DNA of 64,000 bases, from the NCBI RefSeq assembly GCF_016862115.1, contig NZ_BOMI01000013.1, positions 62,001 through 126,000 on the forward strand. The letters run 5' to 3'. The position numbers and the translations under genes were made by a program. Below, one piece after another: positions 51,803 through 60,104 of the stretch. Every line of letters begins with the position of its first letter. Within the stretch, counting starts at the first letter, position 1. The DNA comes from Paractinoplanes deccanensis. GTDB lineage: Bacteria > Actinomycetota > Actinomycetes > Mycobacteriales > Micromonosporaceae. The notes beneath the pieces are model-generated. The model had not been told where the DNA came from. It did not search any database and saw only the letters and a list, made by a program, of their open reading frames with translations.

Positions 51803-52690
51803 CAGCCACGCGTTGGGATCGTCGAGGCAGGTCCGGTCCACCGACCGGGTGAGCGCCTCCACCACCGCCCGCACCGCCGGCCGCGGCTCGTCGCCGCGTG
51901 AGACCAGCGACCACGTCCAATAGGGCGACGGCCGGTGGATCGGGCGGGCCACCAGGTCGGGCGGCACGGGCGCGGTCTGGCTCTTCGGGTTGTTGACCAC
52001 CGGCCGGCCCAGGCGGCGGACGTGGCCGAAGAACGCCTCCCCGGTGACGCCGCCCTCGGGCACGTGCTCCACGCGGGCGCCGGTCTCGGCCGCCATCGCC
52101 AGCGCCCACCGGTTCCACGACGACCAGCTCGCCTCGTCCGCGTCGATCAGCACGACCGTGTCGCGGGCGCGTACCGGCTCGCCGCTGGTGCCGGTGCTGA
52201 TCGCGTAGAGCCGGTCGGCGCCGAGCAGCCGCGCCGCCAGCCTGTCCTGCCGCAGCGTGGTGACCGGCACCCAGCAGATGGCGAGGTCGAGGCCGCCGTC
52301 GACGACCCTGGCGGCCTGCGCGTGCGAGGGCAGCACCCACGCGTCGACCAGCAGCTGGGCGACGCCGGCCGCGCGCTCCTCCAGGCCGGCCGGCCGCCAG
52401 TTGACATAGCCGAGGCGCACCGGCTGACTGCGGGCCAGGCCCTTGGCGGTACGCCGGAGCTCGTCGGCGTGGTCCAGCAGCGCCTTGGTGCGCGGGAGCA
52501 GGGCCTGCCCGGCCGCCGTGAGCCGCACGGTGCGGCGGTCGCGGTCGAAGAGCCGCGTGCCCAGGTCGCGTTCCAGCGCCTTGATCTGCTGCGACAGCGA
52601 CGGCCCGGCGATGCGCAGCCGCTCGGCCGCACGGGCGTAGCTGAGCTCTTGGGCGACCGCGACGAAGTAGCGCAGCTGGCGTAGCTCCAT
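51665..52690 (-). CDS. LysR family transcriptional regulator with a nonapeptide-repeat tail
   Basis: A 341-residue regulator from ATG 52690. The helix-turn-helix region is MELRQLRYFVAVAQELSYAR followed by AERLRIAGPSLSQQIKALER, and the effector domain (about 90-290) ends with RAVVEALTRSVDRTCLDDPN. The last 45 residues are repeats of DPHKPGETA type, encoded by a 27-bp minisatellite and likely disordered. It is divergent from an SDR gene, the usual LysR target arrangement; a CCTC/GAGG pair (52703-52714) lies in the 72-base intergenic space. Confidence 0.88.
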   Translation of the reverse strand: MELRQLRYFVAVAQELSYARAAERLRIAGPSLSQQIKALERDLGTRLFDRDRRTVRLTAAGQALLPRTKALLDHADELRRTAKGLARSQPVRLGYVNWRPAGLEERAAGVAQLLVDAWVLPSHAQAARVVDGGLDLAICWVPVTTLRQDRLAARLLGADRLYAISTGTSGEPVRARDTVVLIDADEASWSSWNRWALAMAAETGARVEHVPEGGVTGEAFFGHVRRLGRPVVNNPKSQTAPVPPDLVARPIHRPSPYWTWSLVSRGDEPRPAVRAVVEALTRSVDRTCLDDPNAWLSPEDPHKPGETADPHKPSETADPHKPVETADPHKPGETADPNEPG

Positions 52691-52762
52691 TGGTAGGGGC
52701 AGCCTCTCACGAGGGAGGAAAGCAGTCGTGCCGCCCGGATCTCCGCGACGCACGCTCTGGTC

Positions 52763-53473
52763 ATGACAAACAACAAGGTAGCTGTCGTCACCGGCGCCTC
52801 CCAGGGGATCGGCGCCGCCACCGTCGCCGCGTACCGCAAGCTCGGCTGGTCGGTCGTCGCGAACTCCCGCTCGATCGGCCCCTCGGACGATCCCGGCATC
52901 CTCACGGTGCCCGGCGACATCGCCGACCCGGCCGTCGGCGCCGAGATCGTCAGGGCCGGCCTCGCCGCGTTCGGCCGCATCGACACCCTGATCAACAACG
53001 CCGGCATCTTCATCGCGAAGCCGTTCACGTCCTACACGGCCGAGGACTTCGACGCGGTCACCGCCATCAACCTGCGCGGCTTCGTGGTGGTCACCCAGAA
53101 GGCCGTCGAGGCCATGCTCGACCGCGGCGAGGGCGGCCACGTCGTCACGATCACCACGACGCTCACCGACCACCCGGTCAGCGCCCTGGCGTCGGCGTTC
53201 GCCTCGCTCACCAAGGGCGGCCTCAACTCGGCGACCAAGTCCCTGGCCATCGAGTACGCGACCCGCGGCATCCGCTTCAACGCGGTCTCCCCGGGCATCA
53301 TCGCCACCCCCATGCACCCGGCCGAGACCCACGAGTTCCTCTCCGCCCTGCACCCGGTGGGCCGGATGGGCGCCGTCAGCGACATCACCGACGCCATCCT
53401 CTACCTGGAGAACGCCCCCTTCGTCACCGGCGAGATCCTCCACGTCGACGGCGGCCAGAGCGCAGGCCACTGA
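52763..53473 (+). CDS. SDR family protein with non-canonical active site
   Basis: A 236-residue short-chain dehydrogenase fold: cofactor motif VVTGASQGIGAATVAAYRKL, NNAGIFIAKPFTS and the closing FVTGEILHVDGGQSAGH. At the catalytic region the sequence is VSALASAFASLTKGGLNSAT: the Lys is present, but the residue four before it is Ala, not Tyr. This variant occurs in related actinobacterial proteins from memory. The reaction is unknown. It is divergent from the LysR regulator and its stop is shared with the next start as TGATG. Confidence 0.87.
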   Translation: MTNNKVAVVTGASQGIGAATVAAYRKLGWSVVANSRSIGPSDDPGILTVPGDIADPAVGAEIVRAGLAAFGRIDTLINNAGIFIAKPFTSYTAEDFDAVTAINLRGFVVVTQKAVEAMLDRGEGGHVVTITTTLTDHPVSALASAFASLTKGGLNSATKSLAIEYATRGIRFNAVSPGIIATPMHPAETHEFLSALHPVGRMGAVSDITDAILYLENAPFVTGEILHVDGGQSAGH

Positions 53474-53823
53474 TGGACACTCTCCGCACCGTCCTGGACG
53501 CCTGGCAGAAGGCGATCGCCGCCCACGACCCCGCCGCCGTGGCAGAGCTCTTCACCGAGGACGCGGTCTTCCAGGGCCTCCAGCCGTACGCCATCGGCCG
53601 CCCCGGCATAGCCGCCTACTACGGCAGCCAGCCACCCGGCCTGACCGTCGACTACCGCATCCTGTCCACCCGCCCCTTGGGCGACGACGCCATCCTCGGC
53701 TGGCTGGAGGCGGACTTCACAGTCGGCGCGGAGGTGCGAGCCTTGCTCAACCTGACGGTCGTGCTGACACACACCAGCGGGGATTGGCGCATAGCCCACT
53801 ACCACGTCTCCCCACGCGTCTGA
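53473..53823 (+). CDS. SnoaL-like / NTF2-fold protein
   Basis: A 116-residue single-domain NTF2-like protein from ATG 53473, overlapping the SDR stop by one base. LDAWQKAIAAHDPAAVAELF, TEDAVFQGLQPYAIGRPGIA and DWRIAHYHVSPRV are typical of calcium/calmodulin-kinase-association or SnoaL-like small enzymes. It is translationally coupled to the SDR and probably acts in the same LysR-controlled step, which is unidentified. Confidence 0.88.
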   Translation: MDTLRTVLDAWQKAIAAHDPAAVAELFTEDAVFQGLQPYAIGRPGIAAYYGSQPPGLTVDYRILSTRPLGDDAILGWLEADFTVGAEVRALLNLTVVLTHTSGDWRIAHYHVSPRV

Positions 53824-53912
53824 TCCGCTTTTCCCGGCCCCTGGCCGGCCTCGCTCCCATCCTCTCTGCTGCCCCGCCTCGTCGTCCTTGACCGCTCTGC
53901 CTCCGTCCCCTT

Positions 53913-54064
53913 CCCCGGCCTTGCGTCTGGTCTCGTTTCCCCGGCCTTGCGTCTGGTTTCGTTTCTTCGAACTTGCGTCTGGTCTTGTTCCTGACCTTGC
54001 GCCTGCTGCTATCTCCCGGTCTTGCCTCCGGTCGCCTTTCCTCGTCTTGCGTCTGCTCTTATTT
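53913..54064. repeat. 25/26-bp minisatellite, six units
   Basis: Units begin at 53913, 53939, 53965, 53990, 54015 and 54040; the core is CCTTGCGTCTGGTCTxGTTT. The first two units differ at one position, later ones diverge. It opens the gene-free block 53824-55081. The preceding 90 bases are pyrimidine-rich and hold nothing recognisable. Confidence 0.88.
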
Positions 54065-54216
54065 CGTGGTCCTCCGCCGGCCCGTTCCCCATGCTCCTCA
54101 CCGGCGAGTGCCGCCGGCTCGCCCGTTGTCGCGCCAGGCGTGTCGCCCAGTCGGGTGCGTTGCCCCCAAGCGAAACGAGGGCCCACCGCCGGCCACGCCC
54201 GGCTCGTGCTCGCGCC

Positions 54217-54369
54217 GGGCGTGCCCTTCCCGCGCGTGCTGTCTCCCCGGGCGTGCTGTCTGCTTGAGCGTGTCCTCTGGTCGGGTGTGTCGTCTCCTTG
54301 AGCGTGTCCTCCGGCGAGGCGGGTCCGCTGGCCGGGTGTGTCTTCTTCCCGGGCGTGTCCGCATGAATT
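54217..54369. repeat. 17-bp minisatellite, eight to nine units
   Basis: From 54234 the bases fall in an exact 17-base register (54234, 54251, 54268, 54285, 54302, 54319, 54336, 54353) with a GCGTGTCxTCTxCxxGG core. Because 17 is not a multiple of three, this array cannot encode a regular peptide repeat, which argues that the block is not coding. Confidence 0.85.
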
Positions 54370-54471
54370 GAGGGCTCGTGGATGGGGCAGTTGTGGATGG
54401 TCGAGCTGCAGACATTTCGGGCTGTGGACGCGCCGCTTGTGGACGCGGCGGAATGGACGAAAGCGGCTGTG

Positions 54472-54859
54472 GACGAAGTGGGTGTGGACATTTCGGGCTG
54501 TGGGTGAAGCGGCTGTGGAGAGGGCGGCGGGCGTGGAGCTGTGGATGCAAGGGGCTGTGCACGGCGGCTGAGGACGAATGCGGCTGTGGATTAGGGCCGG
54601 GACGAAGTGGGTGTGGACATTTCGGGCTGTGGGTGAAGCGGCTGTGGAGAGGGCGGCGGGCGAGGAGCTGTGGATGCAAGGGGCTGCGCACGACGGCTGA
54701 GGACGAATGCGGCTGTGGATTAGGGCGGGGACGAAGTGGGTGTGGACATTTCGGGCTGTGGGTGAAACGGCTGTGGACAGGGCCGCGGCTGAGGAGCTGT
54801 GGATGCAAAGGGCTGCGCACGACGGCTGAGGAGGAGTGCGGCTGTGGATTAGGGCTGGG
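54472..54859. repeat. 129-bp tandem repeat, three units, rich in TGTGGA motifs
   Basis: Units start at 54472, 54601 and 54730, with GACGAAGTGGGTGTGGACAT at each start; they differ at few positions. Flanking sequence (54378-54471 and 54860-54975) carries related fragments. TGTGGA occurs twenty times between 54378 and 54980, always on the plus strand. Frames stay open on both strands because 129 is divisible by three, creating a Cys/Gly-rich plus-strand frame and a His/Ser/Pro-rich minus-strand frame that are not called as genes. Confidence 0.92.
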
Positions 54860-55081
54860 GACGAAGACGCCTGTGGACGAGGCGCGGGATGAATGCGGCT
54901 GTGGACGCAACCGACGGGAACGGCTGTGGATGAGGGCTGGGGCGAGGAGCCATAGGCCGGAAACGTTGTGGATGGACCCTGGCGGGCGTGGGCGGGGCCA
55001 CTCTGTGACGGCACTCTCGTCCTGACCGTGAACAGGGGGCCGGCGGGTACGTGGTGGTGGTCGAAGGAAGAAGGTGCAGTC

Positions 55082-55747
55082 ATGAATGACTCGATCGCCT
55101 ATGGGCCGGCGGGGGTCGCCACCCGGGACGAGAGCCACGCGCTCTTCGCGCGCACTATGGGGTTCGTGGCGGGGACCGCGGGTCTCTTCGCCCTCGGCGC
55201 CTATCTCGGGCGTGATCTGGGCGGTGGGGCCGCCATCGTCTCGTACATCCTGTCGTTCGGTGCGCTGATCGGGATGCAGTTCACGGCGCGGCGGTCGCGG
55301 GAGTGGACCGTGGGTCTGCTCGCGCTGTTCGGGTTGTTCATCGGGCTCGCGGTGGCGCCGACGCTGGCCTTCTACGCCAGCCAGGACCCGCAGGCGCTCT
55401 GGGAGGCGGGCGGCGCGACGGCGTTGTTCATCGCGGGCTTCGGCGCGGCCGGATATGCGACGCGCCGGGACCTCAGCCAGGTGGCCCGGTTCGCGTTCTG
55501 GGCGCTGCTGGCGCTGATCGGCTTCAGCATCGTGCTGATCTTCGTGAACATCCCGAACGGTGCGCTGATCTACTCGATCCTCGGCCTGGTCATCTTCGCC
55601 GCGCTCACCCTGGTGGACTTCCAGCGGCTGCGCCGCAACACCGACATCGACTCGGCGCCGCTGCTGGCCGCGTCGATCTTCCTGGACGCCCTGAACGTCT
55701 TCCTGTTCTTCCTCACCATCTTCAGCGGCCGCTCGGACGACCGCTGA
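55082..55747 (+). CDS. BI-1 / YccA (TMBIM) family membrane protein
   Basis: A 221-residue protein with seven hydrophobic helices from ATG 55082 behind GGAAGAAGG. It ends with the family pattern of a final hydrophobic pair (YSILGLVIFAALTLVDFQRL, SIFLDALNVFLFFLTIF) that contains the conserved Asp residues linked to pH-gated calcium leak in bacterial BI-1 homologues. The soluble N terminus is short. It stands alone right after the repeat block, whose end must contain its promoter. Confidence 0.88.
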   Translation: MNDSIAYGPAGVATRDESHALFARTMGFVAGTAGLFALGAYLGRDLGGGAAIVSYILSFGALIGMQFTARRSREWTVGLLALFGLFIGLAVAPTLAFYASQDPQALWEAGGATALFIAGFGAAGYATRRDLSQVARFAFWALLALIGFSIVLIFVNIPNGALIYSILGLVIFAALTLVDFQRLRRNTDIDSAPLLAASIFLDALNVFLFFLTIFSGRSDDR

Positions 55748-55843
55748 CCTCGGGCCCGGCGGCCGCTGAGGGGCGTGTGAAGCACGCAACTTCGGCGGCA
55801 CTGAACATCTTTAGCTACGCCCCGTTGCTTCCGGTGAAGGTGT

Positions 55844-56743
55844 GTGTCGGATAGGCGACGGGGCGGGCGTGTGGACGCGGCGTTGAGTTATGTGCTGATC
55901 GGGGTGGCCGATGGCAGCACGTATGCCGTCGTCGGGCTGGGGATCTCGCTGCTCTATCAGGTCACCGGCATCATCAACTTCGCGCAGGGCGACTTTGTCA
56001 TGCTGGGCGGGCTCACCTACGCGGTCGCGGCCGGGGCGGGGGTTCCGATGGTCGCCGCGGCGGCGCTGGCGCTGACGGTGACCGCTGCGGTGGGTGCGCT
56101 CGTCCAGGTGGCCGTGCTGGCGCCCGCGCGCAAGGCGGGGCAGGACCGGCTGATCATTTTGACCATCGGGGCGTCGATCCTGCTTCAGGGGGTGGCGCTG
56201 CTCGTCTTCGGGCCCGATCAGCATTTCGCCGCGCCGTTCCAGGGTGACAGCCAGATCCGGGTCTTCGGCACGTTCCTCTCCACCCAGTACGTCTGGTGCG
56301 CCGGCGCCACGCTGCTGGCCGCCGCCGCCGTGTGGGCGCTGCTCTACCGGTCGGGGTGGGGGCGCGCGATGCGGGCCACGGCGGCCGACCGGGAGATGGC
56401 GCGGCTCATGGGGCTGTCGCCGATGCGCATGGGGCTGATCGCCATGGTCATCGCGGCGGTGCTCGCCGGCATCGGCGGGATCGTGCTGGCGCCGCTGCAA
56501 CCGCCGGACCCCACGGTCGGGGTGCCGCTCGGCCTCAAGGGCTTCACCGCCGCCGTCCTCGGCGGGCTCTCCTCGCCGATGGGCGCGATCGCGGGCGGGC
56601 TGATCGTGGGTGTCGTCGAGGCGTTCGTGACCGGTTTGGTGAGCAGCGGCTACCGCGACTCCATCGTGTACGGCCTGCTCGTGCTCGTGCTGCTCGCCCG
56701 TCCCGCCGGCATCGTCACGCGGCGGCGGACGGAGCGCGTGTGA
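55844..56743 (+). CDS. livH: Branched-chain amino-acid-type ABC permease (LivH)
   Basis: A 299-residue membrane permease from GTG 55844 (GTG 55871 is an alternative). LIGVADGSTYAVVGLGISLL, TGIINFAQGDFVMLGG and RSGWGRAMRATAADREMARL (EAA-like loop) are LivH hallmarks, with FTAAVLGGLSSPMGAIAGGL near the end. It opens a five-gene unit of two permeases, two ATPases and a binding protein. The binding protein is encoded last. Confidence 0.9.
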   Translation: MSDRRRGGRVDAALSYVLIGVADGSTYAVVGLGISLLYQVTGIINFAQGDFVMLGGLTYAVAAGAGVPMVAAAALALTVTAAVGALVQVAVLAPARKAGQDRLIILTIGASILLQGVALLVFGPDQHFAAPFQGDSQIRVFGTFLSTQYVWCAGATLLAAAAVWALLYRSGWGRAMRATAADREMARLMGLSPMRMGLIAMVIAAVLAGIGGIVLAPLQPPDPTVGVPLGLKGFTAAVLGGLSSPMGAIAGGLIVGVVEAFVTGLVSSGYRDSIVYGLLVLVLLARPAGIVTRRRTERV

Positions 56744-57651
56744 GCAAGCACCGAACCCCGTGGAAGTACGGCGCCTTCGTCGTACTGCTCCTGCTGGTGC
56801 CCGTGATCTTCACTCGCTCCTCGTTCCTCACCATGTCGACCGCCGTGCTCATGGTGCTGCTCGCCATCGGCGCCCTCGGGCTCGTGCCGCTGACCGGCCT
56901 CGCCCAGCAGGTGTCGCTCGGCCAGGCCGCCTTCTACGGCATCGGCGGCTACACCTCGGCGATCCTCACCACCCGGCACCACGTCGGCGTGTGGTGGGCG
57001 ATGCTCGCCGGCGCCGTCGTCGCGGGCGGCGTCGCCTGGCTGCTCGGCCTGATCATCTTCCGGGTGCAGGGGCACTACCTCGCGCTGGCGACCCTCGCGT
57101 TCGGGCTGACGCTGGCGGCTCTCGCCAACGAGCTCCCGTTCACCGGGCGCAGCGCGGGCATCGCCGGCCTGCCGCCGCTGCACGGCGGCGACCTGGGCAC
57201 CTACTACCTCTTCGCCGGCATCCTGCTGGCCGCCATGATCGGCGTGGATCTGCTCATCCATTCGCGGCTCGGCAAGTCGCTGACCGCCGCCGGGGACAGC
57301 CCGATCGCCGCGGCCGCGAGCGGCATCGACATCGGCGTGCTGCGGCGTACCGCGTTCGTGGTCGCCGCCGTGCTCGCCTCGGTCGCGGGCAGCGGGTACG
57401 CGCACTGGTACCGCTTCGTCGATCCGAGCATGCTCGGCCTGCTCAACTCGGTCGAGCTGCTCATCATCGTGAGCGTCGGCGGGCGGGACCGGGTCTGGGG
57501 TGCCCCGCTCGGCGCGTTCGTGGTCATCAGCCTCACCCAGGTGGCGAAGGACCAGGTGGGCGGCGGGAGCGAGCTCACGGCGTACGGCATCGCCCTGATC
57601 GTGAGTCTCCTGCTGCTGCCGCACGGGCTGGCCGGATGGAGGAGACGATGA
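56740..57651 (+). CDS. livM: Branched-chain amino-acid-type ABC permease (LivM)
   Basis: A 303-residue permease starting at GTG 56740 with a GTGA overlap with livH. GLAQQVSLGQAAFYGIGGYT and RLGKSLTAAGDSPIAAAASG are the conserved LivM segments, and YAHWYRFVDPSMLGLLNSVE precedes the terminal helices. About eight to nine helices. It pairs with LivH as the heterodimeric channel. Confidence 0.92.
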   Translation: MSKHRTPWKYGAFVVLLLLVPVIFTRSSFLTMSTAVLMVLLAIGALGLVPLTGLAQQVSLGQAAFYGIGGYTSAILTTRHHVGVWWAMLAGAVVAGGVAWLLGLIIFRVQGHYLALATLAFGLTLAALANELPFTGRSAGIAGLPPLHGGDLGTYYLFAGILLAAMIGVDLLIHSRLGKSLTAAGDSPIAAAASGIDIGVLRRTAFVVAAVLASVAGSGYAHWYRFVDPSMLGLLNSVELLIIVSVGGRDRVWGAPLGAFVVISLTQVAKDQVGGGSELTAYGIALIVSLLLLPHGLAGWRRR

Positions 57652-58334
57652 GCGCCGTCCTCGAGGTTCTCGACGTCACGGTGCGGTTCGGCGGGGTGAC
57701 CGCCCTCGACCGGCTGACGCTGCGCCACGACGGCGGCGGCATCATCGGCCTGATCGGCGCGAACGGTGCGGGCAAGACCACGCTGATCAACGTCCTGTCG
57801 GGAACCGTGCGGCCGCGCTCGGGGCGGGCCCTGCTCGACGGGCGTGACCTGACCACGTTGCGCCCGCACCGCATCGCCCGCGCCGGGCTCGCCCGCACCT
57901 TCCAGAACCTTCAGCTCTTCGGCTCGCTGAGCGTGCTCGACAACGTCCTCACCGTCAAGGGCGCCACCGCCGACGTCGCGCGCCGGCTGCTCGCCGAGGT
58001 CGGCCTCGCCGAGGACCTGACCAAAAGACCCGGCGAGCTTCCGTACGGCCGGCAGCGCCGCCTCGAGCTCGCGCGCGCCCTGGCCCTGGAACCGCGCCTC
58101 GTGCTGCTCGACGAGCCGCTCGCCGGCCTGGCCGGAAGCGAGAGCGACGAGCTGCTGGAGCTGTTCCGCCGCGTCCGCGACCGGGGCATCACCGTGCTGC
58201 TGGTCGAGCACGACGTGCCGAGCGTCCTGCGGATCAGCGACCGGGTCCTCGTGCTCGAGCAGGGCGCGCTGCTGGCCGACGGCACCCCGGACGAGGTCGC
58301 CGCCGATCCGGTCGTCCACGAGGCGTTCCTATGA
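57648..58334 (+). CDS. livG: Branched-chain amino-acid-type ABC ATPase (LivG)
   Basis: A 228-residue ATPase from ATG 57648 after GGAGGAGA (ATGA overlap). Walker A LIGANGAGKTTLINVLSGTV, FQNLQLFGSLSVLDNV, signature ELPYGRQRRLELARAL (the LPYG form usual in LivG), Walker B LVLLDEPLAGL and H-loop LLVEHDV. It is slightly short because the insertion found in many LivG proteins is missing. Confidence 0.92.
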   Translation: MSAVLEVLDVTVRFGGVTALDRLTLRHDGGGIIGLIGANGAGKTTLINVLSGTVRPRSGRALLDGRDLTTLRPHRIARAGLARTFQNLQLFGSLSVLDNVLTVKGATADVARRLLAEVGLAEDLTKRPGELPYGRQRRLELARALALEPRLVLLDEPLAGLAGSESDELLELFRRVRDRGITVLLVEHDVPSVLRISDRVLVLEQGALLADGTPDEVAADPVVHEAFL

Positions 58335-59047
58335 TCGAGCCCCTGTTGCGGATCACCGGGCTGGTCGCCGGATACGGCCGCATCGAGGCCCTGCACGGCG
58401 TCGACCTGGTGGTGAACGCCTCCGAGGTGGTCTGCCTGATCGGCCGCAACGGCGCCGGCAAGTCCACGCTGCTCAAGTCGGTCGCCGGCCTGGTCCGCCC
58501 GGCACGCGGCGAGATCCTGCTCGACGGCGAGGAGATCACCGACTGGCCGGTGCAGCGCCGGGCCCGCGCGGGCATCGCCACCGTGCCCGAGGGCCGGCAC
58601 GTCTTCGGCCCGCTGTCGGTGCACGACAACCTGCTGCTCGGCGGGCACGGGCAGCATGGCGGGATGCTCGCCGCCTCGCTCGACGACGTCTACACGAGGT
58701 TTCCGCGCCTGGCCGAGCGCCGCCACCAGGCCGCCGGCACGCTCTCCGGCGGCGAGCAGCAGATGCTCGCGATCGGCCGGGCGCTGATGGCGGGCCCGCG
58801 GGTGATCCTGCTCGACGAGCCGTCGCTCGGGCTGGCGCCCCGGATCATGGCCGAGGTGGCCGAGATCGTCTCGGCGCTGGCCGGCGCGGAGACCGGCGTG
58901 CTCGTCGTGGAGCAGAACGCCGAGGTCGCCTTCCGCATCGCCCGCCGCGGCTATCTGCTGGAGCGCGGCGTCATCAGCGCCTCGGGACCGACGAGGGTCC
59001 TGCGCGACAACGCCCGCGTGCGCGCGGCGTACCTCAGTAAGGACTAG
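58331..59047 (+). CDS. livF: Branched-chain amino-acid-type ABC ATPase (LivF)
   Basis: A 238-residue ATPase with an ATGA overlap at 58331. LVAGYGRIEALHGVDLVVNA, Walker A GRNGAGKSTLLKSVAGLVRP, TVPEGRHVFGPLSVHDNLLL, signature LSGGEQQMLAIGRALM, Walker B VILLDEPSLGLAP and H-loop VVEQNAEVAFRIA. All are typical of LivF; it forms the heterodimer with LivG. Confidence 0.94.
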   Translation: MIEPLLRITGLVAGYGRIEALHGVDLVVNASEVVCLIGRNGAGKSTLLKSVAGLVRPARGEILLDGEEITDWPVQRRARAGIATVPEGRHVFGPLSVHDNLLLGGHGQHGGMLAASLDDVYTRFPRLAERRHQAAGTLSGGEQQMLAIGRALMAGPRVILLDEPSLGLAPRIMAEVAEIVSALAGAETGVLVVEQNAEVAFRIARRGYLLERGVISASGPTRVLRDNARVRAAYLSKD

Positions 59048-59048
59048 C

Positions 59049-60104
59049 ATGCGACGATTCGCCCCTCTTGTCCTCCTGGCGACCCTGCTCGCCGCCTGCG
59101 GCACGCCGGCCAAGGCCGCCGACGAGGTCGTCGTGGGCGTGAGCCTCGAGCTCTCCGGGCCCACCGCCTCCATCGGCACGGCGTCCCGCCGCGCGCTGGA
59201 GCGCAAGGCCCAGGAGCTCAACGCGAGCGGCGCGCTCGGCGGCCGCCGGATCAAGCTGGTCGTCAAGGACAACCGCACCGACAACAACACGTCCGTCGCC
59301 AACATCAACGACCTGATCAAGAACGACCACGCGGACGCCGTCATCACGGGCGGGTGCAGCCAGTGCACGCTGGCGGCCGTCCCGGCGATCACCGAGAACC
59401 GGGTGCCCACCATCTCGCTCGCCGCCGCCGGCGCGGTCACCAGCCCGGTCGTCGACCGCCGGTACGTCTTCAAGACCACCCAGACGCCCGGCCAGGACGC
59501 CCAGCTGATCACCGACGAGCTGACCCGCTGCGGCACCACGCGGGTCGGCGTGATCGCGGTGAGCAACGTCTACGGCCAGGAGGGCCAGGCGGAGTTCACC
59601 CGGCGGGCCCGGGCGGCGGGCATCACGGTCGCCGAGACCGAGCAGTTCGGGCAGGCCGACGCCGACATGACCATCCAGGTCTCCAAGATCGTCGCCGCGC
59701 GGCCGCGGGCCGTGGTGGTCTGGGCCGTCTCGCCGGCCGCGCCGATCGTGGTGCGCGAGCTGCGCGACGCCCGCTACCGCGGCGAGATCTACCTCGGTGC
59801 GGGCGCCGGGCCCGACGTGCTCGCCGAGGGCGTCCACCTGGCCTTCCCGAAGACGCTCGCGACGCCCGGCCCCTACTCCGGCTTCGCCTCGTTCGCGGCC
59901 GACGCGCTCCAGTTGATCGCCGACGCGGTCGTCACCACCGGCGGCACCGATCACGAGAGGCTGCGCGACGCGATCGAGAACGCCCGGCTGGACGGCGCCT
60001 CGGGACCGCTGCGGTTCAGCGCCGAGGACCACTCCGGCCTGCGCTCGGAGGCCCTTGGCATCCTCACCGCCCACGAGGGCCGCTGGCAGCTCACGCCGCC
60101 CTAG
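59049..60104 (+). CDS. Branched-chain amino-acid-type substrate-binding lipoprotein (LivK-like)
   Basis: A 351-residue type-1 periplasmic-binding protein with a lipoprotein signal (LVLLATLLAACGTP, lipobox LAAC). The core begins VVVGVSLELSGPTASIGTAS; VITGGCSQCTLAAVPAITEN, YVFKTTQTPGQDAQLITDEL and GVIAVSNVYGQEGQAEFTRR follow. Two Cys in GGCSQC are unusual for the family and might form a disulfide. It ends a five-gene importer; the ligand could be a branched amino acid, amide or aromatic acid. Confidence 0.92.
   Translation: MRRFAPLVLLATLLAACGTPAKAADEVVVGVSLELSGPTASIGTASRRALERKAQELNASGALGGRRIKLVVKDNRTDNNTSVANINDLIKNDHADAVITGGCSQCTLAAVPAITENRVPTISLAAAGAVTSPVVDRRYVFKTTQTPGQDAQLITDELTRCGTTRVGVIAVSNVYGQEGQAEFTRRARAAGITVAETEQFGQADADMTIQVSKIVAARPRAVVVWAVSPAAPIVVRELRDARYRGEIYLGAGAGPDVLAEGVHLAFPKTLATPGPYSGFASFAADALQLIADAVVTTGGTDHERLRDAIENARLDGASGPLRFSAEDHSGLRSEALGILTAHEGRWQLTPP

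Noticed and set aside
53913..54859. CRISPR array
   Set aside because: Units are contiguous without spacers, arms are not symmetric in the CRISPR way, and no cas genes are present.
54378..55025. Plus-strand frame encoding Cys/Gly-rich 43-residue repeats
   Set aside because: It is a by-product of the 129-bp repeat, with no ribosome site, and the neighbouring 17-bp array is incompatible with coding. The composition is unlike any protein in the window.
53401..55083. 560-codon minus-strand frame rich in His, Ser and Pro
   Set aside because: It runs through three minisatellites and antisense through the SnoaL-like gene; open by composition only.
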